From: Xenoacremonium recifei
Lineage: Eukaryota > Ascomycota > Sordariomycetes > Hypocreales > Nectriaceae
NCBI GenBank assembly: GCA_012184525.1
Contig: WOFQ01000049.1
Coordinates: 212,645-276,644, forward strand
Direction: 5' to 3'
DNA: 64,000 nucleotides
A program made the translations under genes and the position numbers. Positions 54,692 through 64,000 of the stretch are shown piece after piece; position 1 is the first letter of the stretch; every line of letters starts with the position of its first letter. The notes under the pieces are model-generated. The model searched no databases and was not told the origin of the DNA. It was given only the letters and a program-made list of their open reading frames with translations.

Positions 54692-57600
54692 ATGGAGGGT
54701 CTTGGTGCAGCAGCAAGCATTATTGCTGTACTCCAAATATCCTCTTCAGTCGTCGAGTACATTAACACAGCCCGGGGCGCCAAGGAGGAACAGGATGCAC
54801 TCCGAAAAGAAATACGAAGATGCGAGACAATTCTCCGAGAGCTCAAGGACCAGAACGATTTAACGGAAGAGGGTCAGGATTGGTCAAATACAATTGCAGT
54901 CCTTGAAGACAAAGATGGGCCGCTAGGGCGACTTTGGATTGCTTTGAAAGAGGTGGAAGAAAAGCTTCGACATGGATCGCTTAAATCCTTGGGCATCCTG
55001 AAATGGCCTTTCAAGAAGAAGGATGTCATCGAGCTAGTCGATGCGATCCAGCGGGAACAGTCACTGCTCCAGCTGGCTCTGGAAAACAATTCTCGACGCC
55101 TACTGCAGGAGATCAAGAGAACTTCCAATACAAACAACAAGCAGCTTACGACTTTGATAGAGGGCATTCAGAAATCCTCAGATGACACTAAACAGCTCAC
55201 GACTTTGGTGTCTCAACTGGAAAAAAATTTAGGAAGTCTCCAAACCTCGACATCTGGTTTGCGTGATGAACTGGACAGTCTATCACGCCGGCACGATCAA
55301 AAAGAACAACGGGCTGAGCGATGGGAAATTCTCGACTGGTTGACAGAAGAAAATGTAGATGCGCATCAAGATGATGTCTTGGGTCGCAGGCAGGCAGGCA
55401 CTGGTCAATGGATTTTTCGGACCCCTGAGTTTGAGCATTGGTTGCATCATAAAAAGGAGACGCTACTCTGCACGGGCATCCAAGGCGCCGGAAAGACGAT
55501 TCTCACGTCAATTCTGATCGAAGAACTCCTTAAACGGTTCGGAGACGATATGGAGACCGTGGTTGCATACATCTACTTCGAATATGATCGGCAGAATGAG
55601 CAGACACCTCCAGCGCTCCTCGCGAGCTTGCTGCGGCAGCTAGCCCGACATCCTTCTCACATACCAGACTGTGTCAAGTTGCTTTACGAGAGGCACCGAC
55701 ACAAAAAGACGCGGGCGACATACGAAGAAATCATCAAGACTCTTCACACCATAACGAAACAGTATGACAGAGTCTTCATCGTCCTTGACGCCCTCGATGA
55801 ATGTCAAACTGCCGGCGGCCAAAGAGACAGGTTTCTGCGAGAGATGCGTCTGTTTCAAGCCCAGTGCGGAGTCAATCTCTTCGTAACGACTAGGCATATG
55901 GCAAACATTGAGAAGGGTTTTAAAGGAAGTATTAGATTGGAGATTCGAGCCAGCAAGCACGATATGGGCCTGTTTCTAGACGAAAACATATTCCGATTAC
56001 CAGACTTTGTTGAAAGCGATGCGAATTTGCAAGAAGAAGTCAAATCCTCTATTATCGACGCGGCGGCTGGCATGTAAGCGATCCTTCAGAGCTCGAAAAT
56101 TATTGTGTTAACCGTACTTAGGTTCATGCTTGCGACGCTTCACCTAGAGGGTCTAGTCGGGGAGCAGTCTCCCAAAGCGCTTCGGGTTGCGTTGACAAAG
56201 CTGCCGACTGGTACCGATGCTTATGCCTTTGCATATAGTGATGCTATGAAACGAGTCGAAAGGCAATTGCACAATCAGAAAAGGCTCGCCAAGCGGGTGA
56301 TATCATGGATTACTCGAGCAACAAGACAACTGACTGTCACGGAATTGCAACACGCATTGGCTGTCGAAAAGGGCGAAACGGAGCTTGACGAGGATAATCT
56401 TACCGATGTCACTCAAATGGTTTCGTATTGTGCGGGCTTGGTCACCGTGGACAAAGAAAGCAACATCATCCGGCTAGCACACTATACGACACAAGAATAT
56501 CTTGTGCAGACATGGCGAGAATGGTTTCCCGAAGCCGAATTTGATATCACAACTGCATGTTGCACCTATCTCTCGTTTGATCTATTCGGCAGTGAACTAT
56601 ACGCGACGATGAACTATAGACAGATATTCCGAGAAAATCCGCTCTTAAAATACGCGGCACAGAACTGGGGAAGGCATGCTCTAAATGCCGAAACTTATTG
56701 TGAGCAAGTGATTCAATTCCTGCGCTCCGACCGCCATGCGGAAGCGTCTGGCGAAATCTTGTTTGCAGAACAAGAATGTGGAGAGTTCGATTGGCCTTAT
56801 ACACATTTTCCAGGCCGAATCAGGGGTGCTCATCAAGCAGCTTTCTTTGGGGTCGACTACGCGATCAAAGAATTCCTCCCTGAGAGCGCAGACCTGAAAG
56901 ATGGATTTCATCGAACGCCGTTGTTCTATGCGGCGTTGAGTGGCCACGATGAGATCGTCAGGCTTCTGATTGAGACAGACAACGCCGATATTAACATCTC
57001 GGACATTAAGGGTCTGACACCGCTCGCATGGGCTGCCAGGAACGGACATGTAGCTGTCATCTCGACGCTGCTTAAGGCAGATGCAGTGAATCCAGACGCA
57101 AAGGATGCTATCGGGAAAACACCATTGGCTTGGGCTGCGGACCATAACCACCCAGCAGCCGTGAAAATACTGCTCGCAAGAGATGACGTTGATGCCAATT
57201 CCAGAACGATTGCTCAGTTGAATGAAGGTGCGTGAGCTATAAGTTCTCAAGACTTTAAACCACTGGAGCTGACATATTGATGTGCCGCAGAGGATCGATG
57301 GGAAGGAGATACATATGCTTCTCGAACACCTCTCTCATGGGCTGCTGATTCCGGCAATGACGAAATAGTGAAGTTGCTGCTCGATACTGGCAGAGTAGAA
57401 GTTGACGTCAAAGACGGAGCTGGGCTCACTCCGTTGTCTTACGCCGCTCGCAAAGGTCACAGCACCGTCGTCGGATTACTTTTGGCAACTGGTAAGACTG
57501 AAGTTGACTCGGAGGCGACTACTGGAGAAGACAAGGGGAGAACACCTCTGTCATTCGCAGCCGAGAAGGGCTTTGCATCAATCCTGCAACAGCTTCTCGA

Positions 57601-58858
57601 TACCGGTAAGGTCAATCCCGACTCGATTGACTACGAAGGGAGGACACCCCTATCCTTTGTCGCCGAAAAGGGCTCTGCATCAATCGCGCAACAGCTACTC
57701 GATACCGACAAGGTTGACCCCGATTCAATTAATCACAAAGGGAGGACACCCCTTTCATTTGCCTCCGAGGTAGGCTCTTTGTCGATCGTGAAACAGCTTC
57801 TCGATACAGGCAGAGTTAATCCCGACTCGAATGACCATGAAGGGAGAACACCTCTGTCGTTCGCGGCCGAAAAAGGGCACCGAGAAGCAGTGCAGCTGCT
57901 TCTAGAAACCGGGAAAGTTCAGATCGACTCGAAAGGGGGGGACATGAAATCGATGGGAGGGGGCATGACACCGCTGTTATGGGCCATCTCAGGGGAGCGC
58001 CATCCACATGAGGGCGTCATCAAGTTACTTATCGACAATGGTGCTGGTATTAACTCAGTCAATAAACATGGTCAGACGCCACTATCTCAAGCGGCCCGAG
58101 AGCGGAACGAGAATGTTGTTCGAGAGTTGCTCAAATATGGCGCTGAGGTGGACAGAGGATCTAAGTCGGGCCAAACACCCTTGTCGCGCACTATAGGGCC
58201 AGGCTTCGGGGCCATTACCAGGCTCTTGCTGGAGGCAGGGGCCGAGGTAGACTTCAGGGACAGTAAAGGACGGACTCCGCTGAGCCGTGCTTGGGGAAAT
58301 GCCCGTGAAGCCGTCGAAGAGCTACTGAAGAACGGAGCGCACGTGGAATCCAAAGACAACGCCGGTCGAACGCCATTGTCGCATGCCACTGAGGATGATG
58401 AGGAGATCGTTGTCGAGCTGCTGCTGAAGGCCGGCGCCGATGTTGAATCCAGAGACAACGAAGGCCGGACTCCGCTGAGCCATGCCACACACGAAGGCAT
58501 CAAATGTGCGCGGAAGCTACTGGAGCATGGTGCTCAGGTTGACTCCAAGGACAACAGTGGCCGAACACCACTATCTTATGCGGCAGGCAAATCTGACGGT
58601 TTCTGGGAGGTTTACGAAGCTAGCCCTCTTGTCGAGCTACTCCTCGCGAATGGTGCTGAAGTTGATTCGAAGGATAAGTATGGTCGAACACCGCTCTCGT
58701 ATGCCGTCAGCGATGATGAGTGTATCACGGACTTTTCTATCGGGGCTTTACTCGCCGGAAAGGCTGATATCAACTGCAAAGATAATGAGAGGAAGACACC
58801 GTTGTCAAGAGCTGAAGAGTCTGGCACAAGCTATCTGCTACTACCTGCGACTAGTTGA
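54692..58858 (+). CDS. NLR-like STAND protein: Helo-like N-terminus, NACHT, ankyrin repeats
   Basis: A receptor-type ATPase of the fungal NLR repertoire, expected to sense non-self or damage and trigger a cell-death effector. Exons 54692-56073, 56122-57227 and 57291-58858 give 1351 residues. The N-terminus (MEGLGAAASIIAVLQISSSV) matches the Helo-like/fungal STAND N-terminal domain, followed by coiled coil to about 210. The NACHT has the upstream GTGQWIF motif (about 236-242), P-loop GIQGAGKT at 262-269 and Walker B VFIVLDALDE at 361-370. Ankyrin repeats run from about residue 725 to the end, with many near-copies of GRTPLSxA. Four consecutive units around 57536-57940 are much more alike than the others, indicating recent duplication or gene conversion. 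Introns flank and interrupt the array in phase. Confidence 0.92.
57536..57940 (+). repeat. Near-identical 102-bp ankyrin repeat units
   Basis: Units begin at 57536, 57638, 57740 and 57842; the first three are exactly 34 codons each. They share GRTPLSF, QQLLDT and the DPDS/NPDS ending, with few changes between neighbours. This is typical of fungal NLR repeats that vary in number between strains. Confidence 0.85.
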
Positions 58859-59268
58859 TCAGCTCCCCTCAGCCCCCCTTCAGCCCCCATCGGCTCTACC
58901 CACCCCCTTGATGCTAGGAGATGGTAAAATAGATAGAATAGAAAGTCGGGGAAAGGAAAAATAGGCAATCAACTGCTCTTAAGACTGAGGCTTGAAGCTT
59001 CAATCTGGTACAGACAGCGCGCCAACTGCGTAATAGCTTCATGTAGGCTATTTGCTGATCTGACGCTGATTGGGCTCGTTAGCGGGCTGCAGATAGCAGC
59101 AAGGGTGCACCTCTGCCTAAATCTCGACGGCCGCGGCTCATGAGAAGGCCTGACGATGACAGGTCTTGAGACGGACCAGCGCGAGGTTTATCCCACAGGC
59201 CAGCTCTTCTTAAGGAGTCTTCGTCTTACTCGACCAACACGCATATTCCACTTCATCCACCGCCCACA
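58859..59268. other. Intergenic region inside the cell-death cluster
   Basis: About 410 bases between the NLR and the 281-residue protein, likely the latter's promoter. No other feature. Confidence 0.5.
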
Positions 59269-60114
59269 ATGCCAGGCAATACCTGGTTCCTCCCTCCCGA
59301 CTTCAGCTTCCTCCCGGACGGTCAAATCGCCCTCGGGAGAGTCATCCCTGACCCCCGGCGCCCGACCGTAACGCTCGCGTCCCTCGCCGATCACCCAACC
59401 ATCGCACTCCCGGATGTCAAGGACATCACCGAGAAAAACCGCAGTTTCTCGAAAGAGAAAGCCCGCTCCTTCGGGCTCGAACTCTTCGCCAAGTTTATCG
59501 ATCTCGCCAGCGCAAACGCCACAACCGACATGTCGTGGTTCAAAAACAAGTCCTTCAGCGCAGTGGACCATGAGGTGCGGACATACAACGGCGCTTTCTC
59601 CCCGAAGACTTTGAAAGCCATCGTTGAGATCGACGACGTGAAAAGGCACATCAATAGCGGACGATTCGGCAAGCGATGCGTTTATATCATCTCTGGGCTA
59701 CATGTGGCACAAAACAGCTTTACGGTGACGGACGAGAGCGGGAAGAAGACCGCTGCTTCGCTCGGAGCGTCAGGTCCTGTGCCCGCTGGCGCTGCACCGG
59801 TTGAGCTGGGGCAGAAGATCTCTGGGAGCAGGGAAGAGAAGAGAACGGGTGGTTACGATACGGCACCGGGGATCGTGTTCGCCTATCGCCTACATGTGAT
59901 TCGGCCAAGGGAAGAAGGCAATGAAGCAGAATTATTTTCGGATAGGACCGCCTTCTTCAGCGGCGAGGCTGGGGAGGAGGAGGAAGAGATGGAGATTGTT
60001 GAGGTAAATGGGCTGGCGCTTGAAATGGACCTGGATTTGGAGCCCGATAGCTACAACGAGAAGAGGATTGAGGGGCAAGAGGAGTCTTATGTGGTTTTTG
60101 AACCCTCCAACTAA
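59269..60114 (+). CDS. Candidate gasdermin-like pore-forming cell-death protein
   Basis: Intronless, 281 residues, no signal peptide or transmembrane segment. It belongs to a type of fungal protein starting with a WFLPPDFSFLPDGQIALG-like sequence. The core (to about 225) has alternating hydrophobic patterns of beta strands (KRCVYIISGLHVAQNSFTV; APGIVFAYRLHVIRP) and a helical segment (ARSFGLELFAKFIDLA). The IVFAYRLHVI strand and the preceding VYII strand resemble the arrangement near the end of gasdermin pore domains. A short acidic tail of about 55 residues follows (EEEEEMEIVEVNGLALEMDL). Size, tail and a subtilisin-family protease gene alongside match the known fungal gasdermin/protease pairs (Podospora HET-Q1/HET-Q2), where the protease removes the short C-terminal part. 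This assignment is inference from pattern and context; it could be another unknown family. Confidence 0.55.
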   Translation: MPGNTWFLPPDFSFLPDGQIALGRVIPDPRRPTVTLASLADHPTIALPDVKDITEKNRSFSKEKARSFGLELFAKFIDLASANATTDMSWFKNKSFSAVDHEVRTYNGAFSPKTLKAIVEIDDVKRHINSGRFGKRCVYIISGLHVAQNSFTVTDESGKKTAASLGASGPVPAGAAPVELGQKISGSREEKRTGGYDTAPGIVFAYRLHVIRPREEGNEAELFSDRTAFFSGEAGEEEEEMEIVEVNGLALEMDLDLEPDSYNEKRIEGQEESYVVFEPSN

Positions 60115-60529
60115 GAAGCTTGAGGATAGTTATCTAGCCTTGATTTCTATGGCTTTGCTTATATTTCTGTGGCTATTTCTCTCCCTCTTGTCGCTTAGCC
60201 GTTAGATATTGGTCCAAGAACGTCAAACTAGAACATGGACTCAGACAGCGCTTCAACTTGCCGTGCTTCCAACTTATCCCAGCTGAACCTTCTTAGCCCC
60301 CGATTGCGAGTTCAGCGATTTCTGCCACTATTCTGACAGCTCTTGTCAGAAAATTAGGTTGAATTGTGTTTCTTTTTTATTTGCTGCTCTGTGGGGCTAA
60401 GACTCCCAGCTTGCGGCGTGAAAATAAAAGGAACAAAGGACTGACTGTCAAGGTTAATAATATACATGACTTAGATACTCCATAAATATCGATGAACTGG
60501 GCTATCAACCTTCCCTTAGGTCGCTCCCG
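60115..60529. other. Convergent 3' region between effector and protease genes
   Basis: Only about 415 bases separate the stop codons of the two convergent genes. No gene or repeat. Confidence 0.5.
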
Positions 60530-63475
60530 TTATATCGGAAGCCTCCTATCGATATCAGACAGGGCATCGCAAATTGAACAGTATCGTTGGATATCGTTCG
60601 GTCTATTCTTCCAAAATAACATCGGATTCACGGCCCTACATCGTGAATGGTCGGGGTCGGTTCGTGCCAATCGGTGCAGCACTGCCTCCATTCCCTTGCC
60701 CGTCCGAAGACGCTGCAAGACCTGATCTGATGTGCTCGCCGCCTTCCCTTGAAGGGATACTAAAGATGGTAATACGGGAAGGTATGAGAGCAAAATGGAG
60801 CTGATCCCCGCCATTACGACCGTGGCTACTGAGGACCCAGGCTGGCAGACATTAGGATATATGGTCCTGAACTCGTCTCGAATGGAGTCCGAGATATCGT
60901 CACCATATGTGCCGAGTATAGCGGAACCGTTGCTTATATTGGTCGAGTTGGAATGTAGGAAGACCCCGTGGCAATTTGTCGCGGAGACCGATATGACATC
61001 TGGGTGGCGGGCCGGGAAACTCTCGTCGTCCGCGTACGAGTTCCCAGTGCTCGCGAGGAAGATGATGCCATCCTTACGTTCCTTCTGCACATTTTGAATG
61101 GCTTCGCATATCCCCTGGTGGTCTCTTGGGAAGCCAAAGGACATGGAGATAATGTCAGCTTTGCCAGTCTGCCCAGCCCAGAGAATAGCCTGTTCAACCC
61201 GTAATGTCAGCGAGACTTCCCCCTGCATGGAGAACGAATCAGACTACTCACCTTCTCAATATTCTCTTGACTACTTCCAAGCTCACTCGTGCTTGCTGCG
61301 ACACGCGCTACCAGTATTTCTACATTAGGAGCACACTCCATAAGCAGCCTCACCATGAAGGTGCCGTGGCCAAATGCGTCCGTCATTGTCTCAGAGTTTG
61401 CTTCGACAAAGTCTCTCTCTTCAACAACGCCTTTTAGTAGTCTGCTATCTGCCTTGAAGGCAGGGAAGTCCCTGTTAAGCCCTGTATCCAGGATCGCAAC
61501 TCGAACCGGCGTCGTGGCTCGATGCCGGCGTCGATTCCGTTCCACTTGCCCACTGATTTTCTTCAGGTCTTCAAGCCACTTCTGAGGGATGATAGCGCTG
61601 TGGAAAAGTGCTTCTGGTCCATCTGGTCCATCTGGTGTGCCGGGTACTGCTATTTGCGGAGCAGGGGTCTTCTTCTTGTTGACGTAGGTAATGTCCCCGT
61701 CCTGAGCTCTGAAGCCCTTTTTCGCTAACCACGCAAGAGGCCGGACCACGTTCTTGTAAAAGATCTTCCTTCTTGTCAGAATACCTGTTTTCAACTCTGC
61801 ATCTGTTGGTGGCCTGGTAGGTTGCACGCCTCCCTGACGAGGCCCTTTCGGTTGCTTGGGTGGAGGGATGAAGTTCTCGCTGTGAAGGCAAAACCTCACA
61901 GCCTGGTCGAAGTGCTTCTTGTTGTTAGTGAAGCCGTCCCAATTTGCCTCTTCCAATTCGAGCAGTTGATCGGTTGCGATCTTGTGGCTTAGGTTCGCCT
62001 GTGCGATTAAATCCCGACGTTTGCCAGTCCGGAAAGGCTTTGCGAGACCGATTTCCAGTAGCAATACGCCGATGTCAAAGATCCTAGGACATCGATGATT
62101 GAGCATACCTTCATATAGGACATCCGGCGCGGTATTACTAGGGACGCCGAATGGGAAAGACAAGTAAGCGCATAAAGGCAGTTGGTCATCGTGTCCTCTG
62201 CTTTCTATTTCGGGCATGAACCATATCGTGTTGCTCGTCCATTTAGTTCGCATCAATTCCGAGTCGTAGTACTGCCAGTATGACCGTGCTACGGCATACG
62301 AGAGCATCACCTTGTCCTTTGGGGTGAGTTCGTAACGGCTGAAGACGTCTTTGAGCGATTCCCCGAGCCCGGGACGAAGCATCTGTTTTAAAACTTCGGT
62401 TTTATCGAGTAGAAAAAGACCATGGTCTTTCGTGAATGAGAGAAACAGGCGGGCAGTATAATCCTTTTCCAGAATCGAGCAAAAGCCTCCTCGACTGAGC
62501 GGTTGCCGACTCTTCTCTATGAAGCTTTCAGGTTGACTAGATGCTGAATTCTTAGCGAGTACAAGTAGTATCGGTTTGAAGAGAGAACTAATTAGTCTAT
62601 AGGCGGCCCGATTGATCGGATGGTCAACACTAGGCGACTTCCAACTAAACGGGACTACCGAGGCAAAACGTAGCCCAAGAGAGGGCTCAGAGGCCAATGT
62701 AATGGCCGTCGCCACCGCCATCTGACTGAAAATGTGACTACGGTGTAAAATGCACATACGTTTTCAAGAAAAACTCCTGCCAAAGTGCCATATTGATCGC
62801 TGAAACGAGGATGACAACGTTTCGTGAAGTTGAGTCCTGACCGGTTCCAAGTTCACGTAGACTTAGCCGTGCTAAATGTCGCAACGTTCCAGGATCCTGT
62901 TCGTAGGCTAGCATCGTGTCATTGGTTTCGTGAGACGCCGGGTCGCACTCAGAGATTGACTGAAGGGCCTTGAAAACGTCGTCATGGAAGTCACCCGAAC
63001 TATTATCTTTCTCTAAGGGCTGAAGCACGGATTCGGGTAACGCTTCTGCTTCGTTTTCGTCCTTTGTCAACATACCAATAAGTATGTCGCAGTCTTCTTT
63101 GAGCCTTTGAGCCTTTTCTGTTTGTGTCTTGAAGAAAGTTGCAAGGCACGTCTTTTGGTCTGGGGGATTAGGCCTGTTGAATAGGGACCCGAAATCCGGA
63201 AAGCGTGAGACAGCCGACCCTTTCGTTGGACAAATGACATCCTGTACGCCCGCTAGAGTCGTACCGCAGAGCTGCTCTAAGTCGGATTCAACCCAGTAAG
63301 GCGGAAGAGAGCTGAGATACGTGCTGATCAAATGGAGTCTGGCGGCAATGTCGTGGGCTGTGCGGTAGCGGCTCTTATCGGACGGTGTGAGGAGTCCCTT
63401 CTTGAGCAGGCTATAGATGGCCTGGGAGATCTCTGCAGCCTGTGATGTTAGGAGGGTCGAAGCGTCTTCCGCCAT
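60530..63475 (-). CDS. Intracellular subtilisin-family (S8) protease with DUF7580-like N-terminal region
   Basis: Exons on the minus strand: 62760-63475, 61252-62725 and 60530-61222, giving 960 residues. Start MAEDASTLLTSQAAEISQAI at 63475. Residues 1-240 are helical. About 300-520 resemble the degenerate-kinase DUF7580 region common in fungal NLR-type proteins (SRGGFCSILEKDY ... PRIFDIGVLLLEIGLAKPF). The S8 domain is C-terminal with all expected residues: Asp in VAILDTGLN (about 652), His in GHGTFM (about 692), the oxyanion Asn in ASTGNS (about 791) and Ser in PGSSVAT (about 861). There is no signal peptide or propeptide, so it should act inside the cell. The architecture and its place beside the 281-residue candidate effector fit a HET-Q2-like activating protease. 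Confidence 0.85.
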
Positions 63476-64000
63476 ATCGTTGTGTGAAGATATTCGTCTC
63501 CGCGTGAGACACGCGATTGTTAGGATGAGGAGTGAGGCTGGGTGCCTACATAAGCGATATGGACGCCATTGGTTGAGAAAATCCCGCATTCCCCGCTTCA
63601 GCTGGAAAGTGTGTGAGAGGAAGGCAAGAACGGTTAAGAGCTCTAACATTAGATAAAATATCAAGAGAGCTTGATGGAGGAAATCTGAATTAAATGCTAT
63701 AAATTTGAAGCTTATAGTATAGAAGGATTACACTACAATGCCTAACATACGAACTAGGAAATAAAATAGGCTTTCGCATTAAAAAGAAGGTGGATTAAGC
63801 TAACTCTAAAATCGAAACCCTGAACGGTTATATAAGCGATAGAATATTAAGGGGGAGTAATACGTGCACCGGTACCGGTGCAAATAAGATAACGTGATAT
63901 GCGTGCACCGGTACCGGTGCATTTAAAATTTATTATGTAAGCAGAAAAAAGGGGGAATATCGCGAATTACCGAACCACTAACTTAACGTGTGGAATGATA
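63476..64000. other. AT-rich end of window
   Basis: Upstream of the protease. From about 63660 on it is strongly AT-rich with no gene, and includes two identical palindromes (listed). Could be an edge of a repeat or transposon remnant. Confidence 0.5.
63865..63921. repeat. Two identical 18-bp perfect palindromes, 39 bp apart
   Basis: TGCACCGGTACCGGTGCA is its own reverse complement; it occurs at 63865-63882 and 63904-63921. The preceding two bases are CG in both copies. The flanking sequence is AT-rich, so the two GC-rich islands stand out. Possible roles: dimer binding sites, or a mobile element end. Confidence 0.9.

Noticed and set aside
1..64000. tRNA or rRNA genes
   Set aside because: A visual search for B-box-like GGTTCGAATCC patterns on both strands gave no convincing candidate. 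A covariance-model scan would be decisive.

Overview
The window comes from a filamentous ascomycete, most likely a Sordariomycete. The genes carry many short introns (about 50-70 nt) with GTRNGT donors, CTAAC/CTGAC-like branch sites and YAG acceptors. Coding GC is high, leaders are CT-rich, and the gene content is typical of Pezizomycotina (Rom2-type RhoGEF, Fmp46-like protein, bZIP with a DUF3425-like C-terminus, STAND/ankyrin NLR, DUF7580-subtilisin protein). I cannot name the species. I see no tRNA, rRNA or CRISPR array.

Layout. 1-1.8 kb holds part of a steryl-ester-hydrolase-type lipase (-) with an unresolved 5' end. 1.9-3.1 kb is gene-free and has two families of short dispersed repeats. 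3.4-18.2 kb is housekeeping: PET191-type COX assembly factor, PPN2-like phosphatase, transaldolase, Tudor-SN (SND1), chorismate synthase and Cu/Zn SOD. 18.2-23.8 kb is mostly non-coding with one unknown coiled-coil protein. 23.8-31.6 kb carries a Rom2-like RhoGEF and a divergent pair of mitochondrial genes (MPC2 and the complex I B8 subunit). 32.2-37.7 kb is one long gene of unknown function (-) whose frame is broken only by two UAG codons. 39.0-47.2 kb is again housekeeping: Fmp46-like protein, membrane desaturase, small hydrophilic protein, eL14, NAC-alpha and ATP synthase subunit d. 48.5-53.8 kb has an alpha/beta hydrolase, Ubc13, a bZIP regulator and a short-chain dehydrogenase. 54.7-63.5 kb is an accessory cell-death-type cluster. 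The last 500 bp are AT-rich with two identical palindromes.

Two parts deserve most attention. (1) The 32.2-37.7 kb gene: three long open segments lie in one frame, separated by exactly two amber codons. Each UAG can be placed in the loop of a predicted RNA hairpin; the first sits in a 7-nt loop with U and A at the positions equal to tRNA U33/A34. This is what is expected of a gene restored by the A-to-I mRNA editing of Sordariomycete sexual development (UAG to UGG, Trp). (2) The 54.7-63.5 kb cluster: a Helo-like/NACHT/ankyrin receptor, a 281-residue candidate gasdermin-like protein, and, convergent to it, a cytosolic subtilisin-family protease with all catalytic residues. This resembles the known Podospora HET-Q1/HET-Q2 gasdermin-protease pair with an NLR beside it.

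Exon coordinates were worked out by hand from splice motifs and frame continuity. Structural and homology statements come from motif recognition, not from searches.
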